Below, piece by piece: positions 28,785 to 37,478 of a DNA stretch of 40,616 bases. Source of the DNA: Myxococcales bacterium. GTDB lineage: Bacteria > Myxococcota_A > Polyangia > Fen-1088. The stretch spans positions 47,054-87,669 of the forward strand of contig PMLB01000194.1 of the NCBI GenBank assembly GCA_003158735.1, in the 5' to 3' direction. Position numbers and translations under genes: made by a program. The notes beneath the pieces are model-generated. The model saw nothing but the letters and a program-made list of their open reading frames with translations. It made no database searches and was not told the DNA's origin. Within the stretch, counting starts at the first letter, position 1. Each line of letters starts with the position of its first letter.

Positions 28785-31343
28785 ATGCGTTGCACGAGAA
28801 CTCTGAGACTGGTTGACGTTCTGTCCCTCGGCTGTCTTCTGGCTTGCATGCCCACGGGTCGCGCGGCTGGCGAGTCAGGCGATGGCTCTGGCAAACCCAT
28901 GGCCAAGAGCCCGGCCGCTGTGCTCAAGGGACTGCACAACACGGGCGGTGTCGGGTTTGCCTACAGCCAAGGCGATCAGGCGGACCAGGCCGACGATCAC
29001 ACGCTGGCGCCGTACTTCTACGTGGCGGGAGGCAATCCAGAGACCGAGCGCCTGCCACTCAAGGAAACGCGCGCCGAGGTGGACATCGCCGGGGTCATCG
29101 CAGCGGTGAAGGTGCACCAGGTTTTCGAGAACAGCGCCGGCAAGCCCATCGAGGCGGTGTACGTGTTCCCGGCCTCGACCCGGGCCGCTGTGCACGCCAT
29201 GCGCATGAAGATTGGCGCGCGCACCATCGAGGCCCATATCGCGCGCAAGCAAGAGGCACGCGCCGAGTACGAGGCGGCCAAGCGCGCCGGCCAGCGAGCC
29301 TCGCTGCTGGAACAAGAGCGGCCCAATGTCTTCACCACCAGCGTCGCCAACATCATGCCGGGCGACCGCATCGAGGTGGAACTGGACTACAGCGAGATGA
29401 TCCTGCCCGACAACGCCACCTACGAATTTGTCTATCCGACGGTGGTGGGTCCGCGCTACGTCGGCGGGGCCAACCCCAAGACCGATCAGTGGATGGCCAA
29501 TCCCCATCTGTCCGAGGGCGAGAAGGAGCCCTACACCTTTGACATCAAGGTCCACATGCAGACCGGCATCGCGCTCAAAGAGGTTTCGTCGCCCTCGCAC
29601 AAGATCGCAGTCAGCTATGCCGGGCCCACCACCGCTGACATCCGGCTGGACCCAACCGGCGGCGGCAACAAGGACTTCGTGCTGCGCTATCGTCTGGCCG
29701 GCGACAAGATCGAAACCGGCCTGCTGCTGTATCAAGAACCGTCCGCGGATCGAGGAAATGAAAAGTTCTTCGCCCTGCTGATGGAGCCACCGCGCAGGCC
29801 CAGCGACGCCGACATCCCGCCACGCGAGTACATCTTCCTGCTCGACGTGTCCGGCTCCATGCACGGGTTCCCGCTCGACACGGCCAAGGCCCTCATGCGC
29901 GAGCTGCTGTTGCGACTGCGGCCCACCGACCACTTCAACCTGGCGCTTTTCTCGGGCGCAAACTACGTGTGGAGCCCGTCGGGATCCAAGTCGGCCAATG
30001 AAAAGAACATCCGCGAGGGGCTGGACGTGATCCTGCACCAGAGCGGCGGTGGCGGCACCGAATTGATGGGCGGTTTGCAGGCGGCCTACGCGATTCCGTC
30101 CTTGGGTCGGGGAACCTCGCGCACCGTGGTGGTGATCACCGACGGCTACGTGGGCGTGGAAGCGCAGGCCTTTCGCTTCATCCGCGAACGGCTGGACCAC
30201 GCCAACCTGTTTGCCTTCGGCATCGGCTCCTCGGTCAACCACGGGCTCATCGAGGGCATGGCGCGCGCCGGGTTGGGCGAGCCGTTCGTGGTGGCCTGTC
30301 CGGAAAAGGCCGCGGCTGAGGCGGAAAAACTCCGCCACATGATCGAGCGCCCAGTACTCACCGACATCGAGGTGCGCATGCAGGGCTTTGACGCCTACGA
30401 CGTGGCGCCCGAGAAGGTGCCTGACCTACTGGCCGAGCGGCCGCTGCTGCTCTTCGGCAAGTACAAAGGCGACCGGCCGGGTCAGATCACAATCACTGGC
30501 CGCAACGGCCGAGGGAAATTCGGCAACAGTATCGATCTCCGTCCGGCCGACGCGCGCCGGGGAAACGCGGCCCTGCGTGCACTGTGGGCGCGCAAGTGGG
30601 TCGAGATTCTGGAAGACGAGCTGCACATGGGCGGAGGCCAGGAGGTCGAAGCCGCGATCACCGGTCTCGGCCTGAGCTATAGCCTGCTGACTCCCTTCAC
30701 TTCGTTCGTGGCGATTGACTCGCAAGTCGCCAATCGCACCGGCCAGGCAGAAACCGTACGCCAACCGCTGCCCATGCCTGAAGGCGTATCGAATCTCGCG
30801 ATTGGATCAAAGGGAGGCGGGCAAGGGCTGGGAGGCATCGCCTACTCGCACGCCACGGGCGCACCGGCAGCCTTCCCACAGCGTGCAATGAAGCGCGCAG
30901 AGACGCAGCGGGCGTATGCCCCGGCGCCGGCTTCTGTCGAGCCCAGTCCGCCGATCTCGGAACTTACTTCCACTGCGCTAGCGGACGGCAAGAGCCGAGC
31001 CGGGCACGATCTCGCCAAGAGCAGCGACAAGGTCGCCCAGGACGAAAAGACGCCGGTGTGTTCGGTGAAGGTGATACCCGGCAAGAGTCACAGCCTGGGC
31101 GACAGCGCGGCTCTGCTGGCGGTCATTCGCCGCGTGGCTGAGCAACAAGGCTGCGCAAAAGCTGGCCGCACGCTCCGTCTGCGCATCACGGTGGACGCAA
31201 CGGGAAAAGTCACCAAGGTCGAGCGTCTAGCCGGTGACCAAGTCCTCGCCGCTGCCATCACGGGCAAGCTGACCGACGCATCCTCGACGACCACGGCCAA
31301 GTCAGCGCGCGAGGGAACGCTGGAGGTGACAATCAAGTTCTGA
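28785..31343 (+). CDS. VIT domain plus von Willebrand factor type A domain protein
   Basis: VKVHQVFENSAGKPIEAVYVFP..., ARAEYEAAKRAGQRASLLEQERPNVFTTSVANIMPGD (VIT); YIFLLDVSGSMHGFPL MIDAS (vWA); signal peptide. Confidence 0.92.
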   Translation: MRCTRTLRLVDVLSLGCLLACMPTGRAAGESGDGSGKPMAKSPAAVLKGLHNTGGVGFAYSQGDQADQADDHTLAPYFYVAGGNPETERLPLKETRAEVDIAGVIAAVKVHQVFENSAGKPIEAVYVFPASTRAAVHAMRMKIGARTIEAHIARKQEARAEYEAAKRAGQRASLLEQERPNVFTTSVANIMPGDRIEVELDYSEMILPDNATYEFVYPTVVGPRYVGGANPKTDQWMANPHLSEGEKEPYTFDIKVHMQTGIALKEVSSPSHKIAVSYAGPTTADIRLDPTGGGNKDFVLRYRLAGDKIETGLLLYQEPSADRGNEKFFALLMEPPRRPSDADIPPREYIFLLDVSGSMHGFPLDTAKALMRELLLRLRPTDHFNLALFSGANYVWSPSGSKSANEKNIREGLDVILHQSGGGGTELMGGLQAAYAIPSLGRGTSRTVVVITDGYVGVEAQAFRFIRERLDHANLFAFGIGSSVNHGLIEGMARAGLGEPFVVACPEKAAAEAEKLRHMIERPVLTDIEVRMQGFDAYDVAPEKVPDLLAERPLLLFGKYKGDRPGQITITGRNGRGKFGNSIDLRPADARRGNAALRALWARKWVEILEDELHMGGGQEVEAAITGLGLSYSLLTPFTSFVAIDSQVANRTGQAETVRQPLPMPEGVSNLAIGSKGGGQGLGGIAYSHATGAPAAFPQRAMKRAETQRAYAPAPASVEPSPPISELTSTALADGKSRAGHDLAKSSDKVAQDEKTPVCSVKVIPGKSHSLGDSAALLAVIRRVAEQQGCAKAGRTLRLRITVDATGKVTKVERLAGDQVLAAAITGKLTDASSTTTAKSAREGTLEVTIKF

Positions 31344-31886
31344 TCCACGAGCAAGTGGTGCCGATTCGCATGGGCGGGAGGGCACGAACCGACAAACGTG
31401 CTCTCCAGTCTCCCCGAGCAGAACGATCCGTTCGCTCCTGCCCTGAGCGCATGGCGTTACCGAGACTCGCTTGGGCGAGCGCCTGGAGATTGTGCTGGCG
31501 CGTAACTCCGACGGACCACTGGCGGACAGGAATGGTGGGGAGAGTGAGAGCGCGTTGCTGGCCTCCAAGACGTCGTTGGTCAGGGAGTTACAGCTTGTTC
31601 TTCTCCAGCTTGTTGTGCTTGACGGCCGGCAGCCGACAATACGAAGCTGGCACGCGAGCGGGGGAACCCTCGGCCGCATCCTCCTGCCGGAGGGGAAACG
31701 GGATCGGCTCACCTAACGATCTTAGCTTCTGCACGCCAGGCCGAAGTTGTTTTGTATGCGCCACCACGCCTTGCTGCTGCGCGAACAGGCCGTTTCGGCC
31801 ATGGACCTGCCGCTGCTCGCGATCTCGGTCGCAGCGAGCTGACTAGGATCGCAGGCGCGAACTGATTCCTCTGTCCGAGTCATCCT

Positions 31887-33299
31887 TTGCTGTTTTGGCC
31901 GTTCACCCTTTTCGCGACCCTCGCCCTACCGGCATCCGGTGATGCGACGGTGCAGCTACCGGTCGAGCCCGCGCCCGCGTGGTCGGGCGAGCTGTCGCTG
32001 GTGCAGGAGTATCGCGTGCGAGAGGCCCCGTCTGGGTCAGCCGACACGTCCGGGGTGCTGGGGGTGCCAGTCGCCGTCAACCCGAGAACCGACCACGATC
32101 TGCGGCTGACTCTCGATGGGCAAGGCAGGGGCTTTCGCGATCGGCTGCAAGGCCAGATCTCGGCTGCGCTGTGGTGGGACATGGACGGCCATGTGCCGAC
32201 CGGCCAGCCCGGCCAGACCGACCTGTTCGGCGAGTTTTCTGACTACCGCCAGCCCCTCTTCGTGGTCTACGCCCTTTCGGCCGAATGGCGGCACAGCTTT
32301 CCGCTGGAATACCTACGCCTCGGCCGGCAAGTAAGCGAGCATGGCTTGCCCATCACATTCGACGGAGGATCGCTCGGCCTGCGCCTGTGGGAACGCCAGC
32401 TCTCGCTGTTTGGCTACGCGGGACGGACGGTGCACTTCTTCGAGACCCAGCCGGGACTGTTCGAGAACTGGGTGACGTGTGCAGGCGCGGTCTATCGGCC
32501 GAGCGAACACATTCGGCTCGAAGCCGACTCGCGCTTCGAGCACGACACCGTCATTTCCCGGGACGTACCGCAAAGGGTCTGGGTATATGCCCATTCCTAT
32601 GGTCTGACCCTGTCGACGCGCTTCCAAGAAAGCTGGGGCAAACTCTTCGTGCGCGGCCTCGACCGCAGCGCATCCCACGCCGGGGGCGCCTTGCGCCTCG
32701 CCTTTCCGTCGCTCGCCGCAGGGATCGACGCTCAGGCGAGCGCGCAGCTGCGAACCCTGGGCGAGATCAGCGAGAACGAAAACCCGTTCTACTCACTGCT
32801 CGGCCCCAGCCTGCCCAACCTGCGCGCCCGAGTCGAAGTCTGGAAGGAAACCGCGCTCGGCCAGCTCACCACGCTCGGCCTGCGCGCGGGGTGGCGCGTG
32901 CGCCAGCTTCTGCGTGGGACCGAGGGCCCATTCAACCGCAATTTCGGCGGCATCTACTTTCAGAGCGAACTCAACGACCTGGCGGTCAAGGGTCTCTTCG
33001 CCACGGGAATCCTGGAGTGGAACTACGTGCCCTGGTCAGTGAGCAGGGACTCGTTTCTGGCGCTCGGGGGATCGGCCGGCTACTCCGTCCGCAGAATCAA
33101 GGTCGAAGCCGGCACCTACTATCAGCGCTGGAAGGTCAACTACTACCGCGATGTAGAAGAGCTGCAGAACGCCCGCACCGTGTACGCAAGCGCCGGGGTT
33201 CGCGCCCTGCCCTGGCTGGAGCTGCGCGCACGCTACACCTTGGAGATCGTCGACCGGTACATTCAATCGGCGTTCTTCTCGATTCGGGAGGATCTGTGA
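31887..33299 (+). CDS. Putative outer-membrane beta-barrel/porin-like protein (TTG start)
   Basis: Signal-peptide-like N-terminus, alternating amphipathic strands throughout (e.g. VEAGTYYQRWKVNYYRDVEELQNARTVYASAGVRALPWLELRARYTLEI); first gene of a multiheme cytochrome operon. Confidence 0.7.
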   Translation: MLFWPFTLFATLALPASGDATVQLPVEPAPAWSGELSLVQEYRVREAPSGSADTSGVLGVPVAVNPRTDHDLRLTLDGQGRGFRDRLQGQISAALWWDMDGHVPTGQPGQTDLFGEFSDYRQPLFVVYALSAEWRHSFPLEYLRLGRQVSEHGLPITFDGGSLGLRLWERQLSLFGYAGRTVHFFETQPGLFENWVTCAGAVYRPSEHIRLEADSRFEHDTVISRDVPQRVWVYAHSYGLTLSTRFQESWGKLFVRGLDRSASHAGGALRLAFPSLAAGIDAQASAQLRTLGEISENENPFYSLLGPSLPNLRARVEVWKETALGQLTTLGLRAGWRVRQLLRGTEGPFNRNFGGIYFQSELNDLAVKGLFATGILEWNYVPWSVSRDSFLALGGSAGYSVRRIKVEAGTYYQRWKVNYYRDVEELQNARTVYASAGVRALPWLELRARYTLEIVDRYIQSAFFSIREDL

Positions 33300-34018
33300 G
33301 GAGCCGCCTCCGCCCACTCCTGCCACTGGCCGGAATCCTGGTATTTGGCGGACTGGGCTGCCAGCGCAGCCCACTTGGCGACGGTCTCCCGGGCAAGCTG
33401 GACTGTTCCTCGTGCCATGGCAACAAGGACAATGCGGCTCCCCCGCTGGCGCTCAACGGATCGACCAGCACGAGCGACATCGGCGTGGGCGCCCACCAGT
33501 CCCACATGACAGGGGGAACAATTTCCGCCCCAGTCGCCTGTACAGAATGCCACCCGGTGCCCACCTTGATGAACGGTGACGACCATCCGGATTCACTGGC
33601 GCGTGGGACGGTGACGCAATTCCTCGGCCCGCTGGCGCAGACTGGAGGGGCGACTCCGGCCTGGAACCGAAGCAAGGAAACCTGCACCAACACCTACTGT
33701 CATGGCGCCACCCTGCCCGGCACGTTCAAACCAGCGACTCCGCTTTGGACTAAAGTCGACGGCTCGCAAATCAAGTGCAATTCGTGCCACGGCGTCTTGC
33801 CGGCGGATCTGGGCGGTTCGCACCCGTTGCATACCGCATACACCTGCGACACCTGCCACACCCGGGTGACTTCTGCCGACTTGACCATCACCCACCGAGA
33901 CCTTCACGTCGACGGTGAAGTCGACGTCAGCATGGCGGTAGGCAGCTGGGATCCGGTGACCAGGACCTGCGCGGACACCGACACCGCCAACGGCTGTCAT
34001 GGGAGCAATCCATGGTGA
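33296..34018 (+). CDS. Multiheme c-type cytochrome lipoprotein with CX2CH and longer-spaced heme motifs
   Basis: GTG start at 33296 (GTGA overlap); lipobox FGGLGC; CSSCH, CTECH, CTNTYCH, CNSCH, CDTCH, CADTDTANGCH. Confidence 0.85.
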   Translation: MRSRLRPLLPLAGILVFGGLGCQRSPLGDGLPGKLDCSSCHGNKDNAAPPLALNGSTSTSDIGVGAHQSHMTGGTISAPVACTECHPVPTLMNGDDHPDSLARGTVTQFLGPLAQTGGATPAWNRSKETCTNTYCHGATLPGTFKPATPLWTKVDGSQIKCNSCHGVLPADLGGSHPLHTAYTCDTCHTRVTSADLTITHRDLHVDGEVDVSMAVGSWDPVTRTCADTDTANGCHGSNPW

Positions 34019-35361
34019 CCACGCAGAAACCTCCCCCGCTGCCGCCCATGAATGGCAGTGGCCGCCCGTCCCTTCCCTTCGGGCCGGATGCGGGTCGAGC
34101 AGGCAGTGCTCACCAACCTACGGTCGCGGCCGACCGCGGGGATTCGGGTTTCGACCGCCAACTGGCCAGCTTGTTCGGCGAAAGCGTGTTCGGGCCCTGG
34201 CTCGATCCGGGACAGTATCTGGGCGCGACCCGCACGACCCGACGGCATGGTGCTCCCTTCCGGCGACTCGCCCTGCTGACTCTTGTCCTCTGCGTGGGAG
34301 CTGCAGCTGGCTGGATTGTGCGCGCCGGCCTTTCGCGCCGCACGGTCGAAGACCGTGAGCATGTCGCGCGCAATCTGGCGAGCTTTCTCAAAGAGGGTGA
34401 ACTGGATCGGGCCGCGCAATTCCTCACGCTTCTGCGTGGCGCGAATGCCCCTCTCGACCCGCACGATGCTCACCTCGACCTCATGATCCGCGCCGAGGCG
34501 GCTCTGTACCGGTACCAGGATGCTGACCCCGAACGCCTCGCCCGCATCAGGCCCTATCTGTCATCGGTGGCGACCGCGCCCGCATCCGGGCAGCGAATCC
34601 TGGCCAGCCTGGCCGTGGCGTCACGGCAAGAGCGGGCCGCGCGCTTGGCTCTACTGGAGTCGATGCGCCCGGCTTTCGATCAAGATCCCGAGTTCCACTA
34701 TCTGCTGGCCACCGCCCTCGAATACCAGGGCGACGTGAAGGCGGCTCGGCAGGCTTGGGATCGAGGCTTCGAGCTCGGGCCCCTGTGGCTCGCCCACCGC
34801 TACGAACAAGCCTGGTTCGAGGCTCGCCAAGGCAAAGCGGAAGCGGTCAGCAAGCTGGTCGGCCGACTCGTGCTCGTCGCGCCCGAGTCGGCGTGGACCG
34901 GTTTGGCCTCGGAACAGTTCGCCGGCGCACGGGTTGCCAAGCCTGATATCGCCCCGGCGGCTGCGTCGGCGCACCCAACCCCGGCGGTCGCGCTCTATCA
35001 TCAGAATCTCGCTCTAGCCCAAGCCCAGGTGCGCGCCGGCGATCCCATCGCGGGCCGGCGCAGTCTCGGCCAGGCGATTGCGGCGGTGAATGGCCAAGCG
35101 CCCTTCGTGCTTGATGCGTTCGACTGGCTGGTCGAGGCCAAGGCCATGGGGCTGGCGCGCGACCTGACGGCGTTCGAGACCTGGCCGCGACATTCCGAGC
35201 TGGCCGACGCGCGAGTCGCCCGACTGGCCGAGCCCGAGCATCGCCCGGCCGACAATCCGCCGGCCGTATCCGAGTCACAGGCCACGCCTAAGCAGCAGGT
35301 CAAGAAGCCCAGCCGGGGCAAGAAGGCCAAGACAAAAGCAAAGGCGCGACGTAGGAAATGA
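34012..35361 (+). CDS. Membrane protein with N-terminal cytoplasmic segment, one TM and helical-repeat-like extracytoplasmic domain
   Basis: TM LALLTLVLCVGAAAGWIVRAGL; Ala-rich repeats resembling TPR; Lys/Arg-rich C-terminus; ATGGTGA overlap with preceding gene. Confidence 0.7.
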   Translation: MVTTQKPPPLPPMNGSGRPSLPFGPDAGRAGSAHQPTVAADRGDSGFDRQLASLFGESVFGPWLDPGQYLGATRTTRRHGAPFRRLALLTLVLCVGAAAGWIVRAGLSRRTVEDREHVARNLASFLKEGELDRAAQFLTLLRGANAPLDPHDAHLDLMIRAEAALYRYQDADPERLARIRPYLSSVATAPASGQRILASLAVASRQERAARLALLESMRPAFDQDPEFHYLLATALEYQGDVKAARQAWDRGFELGPLWLAHRYEQAWFEARQGKAEAVSKLVGRLVLVAPESAWTGLASEQFAGARVAKPDIAPAAASAHPTPAVALYHQNLALAQAQVRAGDPIAGRRSLGQAIAAVNGQAPFVLDAFDWLVEAKAMGLARDLTAFETWPRHSELADARVARLAEPEHRPADNPPAVSESQATPKQQVKKPSRGKKAKTKAKARRRK

Positions 35362-37442
35362 GACCCCAGTCCACCAGAAGAACGCGCTTCATTGGCCTTG
35401 CCTGCTGGCTGCTGGCGAGCCTGATTGCCATTCCCCTGGTGGTTGCGCAGCAGTCTTTCTTCCGGGTGGCGCCCGGGCCGCTCAACGAGAGTCACGCTGC
35501 CAATGACAACTCGGAGGGCTGTCCCAAGTGCCACGAGGCCAATCACGGCGTCACAGACGCCAAGTGCCTCGACTGCCATAAGCCCCTCAGAGATGAGCTG
35601 GCCAAACGGCGCGGTCTGCACGCAACCTTCACCGGGACGTGCCTACACTGCCATCCTCAGCACAAGGGGCGAGAGTTCAACATCATCGACTGGAAACACG
35701 CAGGCGGACACGAGACCTTCAACCACACTCAGACGGGGTTCTCGCTCCTCAACGACCACGCCAAGCTCGCCTGCGCCTCCTGCCACACCCGGCGCATGAA
35801 GTCGGGTCGTATCACCTATCTCGGCCTTTCCAAGGATTGCCGCAGCTGCCACAAGAGCGTTCACGGGTTCAGCGAGGCCCAGCTGGCACAGAAGTGCGAC
35901 ACCTGCCATCCCGTGGGTCACGTGCTGAAGGGCATGCTGCTTTCCGCCTGGCTTGAGCCGCACGCCCGGTATTCGGGAACTGCCTTTGACGGTAAGCACC
36001 TGGAACAGCCTTGCACCAAGTGCCACCCCAATGCCCAGATGGCGGGCCGCACCCCGCCGCGCAAGTGTGCCGACTGCCACCGTCCCTTCCATCCAGTGAC
36101 CGCCGACACCGCCAAGTGTACATCCTGCCACTTCACCGGGCGTCCCTGGAAAGAGGCCAAAGTCGACCACCGTCGCTTCGGCTTTGCCCTTCTGGGCAAG
36201 CACCAGACGCTGGACTGTAAGAAATGCCACGGCAAGGGCACGCAGCTGACGTACAGCCAAGGCGGCTGCGTGACCTGTCACCAGCACCGGGGCGTGCACA
36301 AGGGGCAGTTCGCAGACAAGCCATGCTCTGGTTGCCACGTGGAGGGCGGCACGCGCACGCGGGCCTTCACCCACAACAAGGATACGCGCTTCCCGCTCAT
36401 CGGCTTCCACGCCGAGCCCAAGGTGCGCAGCAAGTGCGCCAACTGTCACCAGAACGAGATCTACCGCACCAACAAGCTTGCCTGTGTCGACTGTCACAAG
36501 GACAAGGACAAACACAACGGACAGCTCGGCAACGACTGTTCCAAGTGTCACGCGCCCACCCAGCATTTCAAAGACCTGCGCCTGGTCTGGAAGCACAGCA
36601 AGCGATTCCCGCTGGAAGGCCTGCACAAGACCGCCAAGTGCGAAGGGTGCCACGTCAACGGTCGCTACAAACTGGGCGACGTCACCTGCGTGAACTGCCA
36701 CGAGAAGACGGATCCGCATCGCGGCCAGCTGGGCCGGGACTGTGGCAAGTGTCACCGGCCGGAGAAGGGAGCGCCCAAGTTCAACCACGACCAGATGACC
36801 CATTTCGTGCGCGACGGCGCCCATCGCGATCTGGCCTGCTCCTTCTGCCATCGGCCGCGGCCCGATGCACCGCCGGCTGTGGGCTGGACCAAGAAAGAAA
36901 CGGCTCCGCCGCTGGATCGCCGGTTTCCGCTCATGGGGAAGACCTGCGCGGACTGCCACGCGGATCCGCACCGGGGTTCATCCGGGCTCAAGTGCGACGA
37001 TTGTCACACCACGGCCGATTTCCGCGGCCTCCTCGCAGGCGGCCGAATCAAACCGCGCGACCACGATCAAATCTGGCTGCGCTCGCACGCCAATCTGCCC
37101 TGGGACGAGGACGAGGCCGGAGCCGAAGGACGTGCGTGCTCCCGCTGCCACGCCTCGCCGGTTTGCACCAGCTGCCATCGCTCCCATCCGCCCAAGAGCC
37201 ATACAGCGCTGTGGCGGTTGCGCGGGCACGGACCAGCATCGGCCTTCGATCCCGAGCCTTGCCGCGTGTGTCACCAGCCTGGAATGTGCATTCAGTGCCA
37301 CCGAACCACGGCGCCGCTCAACCACCGTGGCGCCTGGGGCAAGGTGCACGGGTTTGCGGCGGGCAGTTTTGCCAACGACAACTGCTACGTCTGTCACCGG
37401 CGTGCCGATTGCCTGGTGTGTCACCAAGCTCCTCCCCGATAG
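35358..37442 (+). CDS. Multiheme c-type cytochrome with 27 CXXCH motifs (694 aa)
   Basis: Signal peptide/TM FIGLACWLLASLIAIPLVVAQ; 27 CXXCH motifs counted by eye in the translation; ATGA overlap with preceding gene. Confidence 0.95.
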   Translation: MRPQSTRRTRFIGLACWLLASLIAIPLVVAQQSFFRVAPGPLNESHAANDNSEGCPKCHEANHGVTDAKCLDCHKPLRDELAKRRGLHATFTGTCLHCHPQHKGREFNIIDWKHAGGHETFNHTQTGFSLLNDHAKLACASCHTRRMKSGRITYLGLSKDCRSCHKSVHGFSEAQLAQKCDTCHPVGHVLKGMLLSAWLEPHARYSGTAFDGKHLEQPCTKCHPNAQMAGRTPPRKCADCHRPFHPVTADTAKCTSCHFTGRPWKEAKVDHRRFGFALLGKHQTLDCKKCHGKGTQLTYSQGGCVTCHQHRGVHKGQFADKPCSGCHVEGGTRTRAFTHNKDTRFPLIGFHAEPKVRSKCANCHQNEIYRTNKLACVDCHKDKDKHNGQLGNDCSKCHAPTQHFKDLRLVWKHSKRFPLEGLHKTAKCEGCHVNGRYKLGDVTCVNCHEKTDPHRGQLGRDCGKCHRPEKGAPKFNHDQMTHFVRDGAHRDLACSFCHRPRPDAPPAVGWTKKETAPPLDRRFPLMGKTCADCHADPHRGSSGLKCDDCHTTADFRGLLAGGRIKPRDHDQIWLRSHANLPWDEDEAGAEGRACSRCHASPVCTSCHRSHPPKSHTALWRLRGHGPASAFDPEPCRVCHQPGMCIQCHRTTAPLNHRGAWGKVHGFAAGSFANDNCYVCHRRADCLVCHQAPPR

Positions 37443-37478
37443 GAGAGATAGACTATGTCACACTAGGAGACACGGACC

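Noticed and set aside
28875-30338. 487-aa minus-strand ORF
   Set aside because: Antisense to a clear VIT/vWA coding sequence; no recognisable domain
33906-33927. Inverted repeat acgtcgac-ggtgaa-gtcgacgt
   Set aside because: Internal to the multiheme lipoprotein coding sequence; probably coincidental
35643-36971. 442-aa minus-strand ORF
   Set aside because: Antisense to the 27-CXXCH cytochrome; repetitive because the sense gene is repetitive
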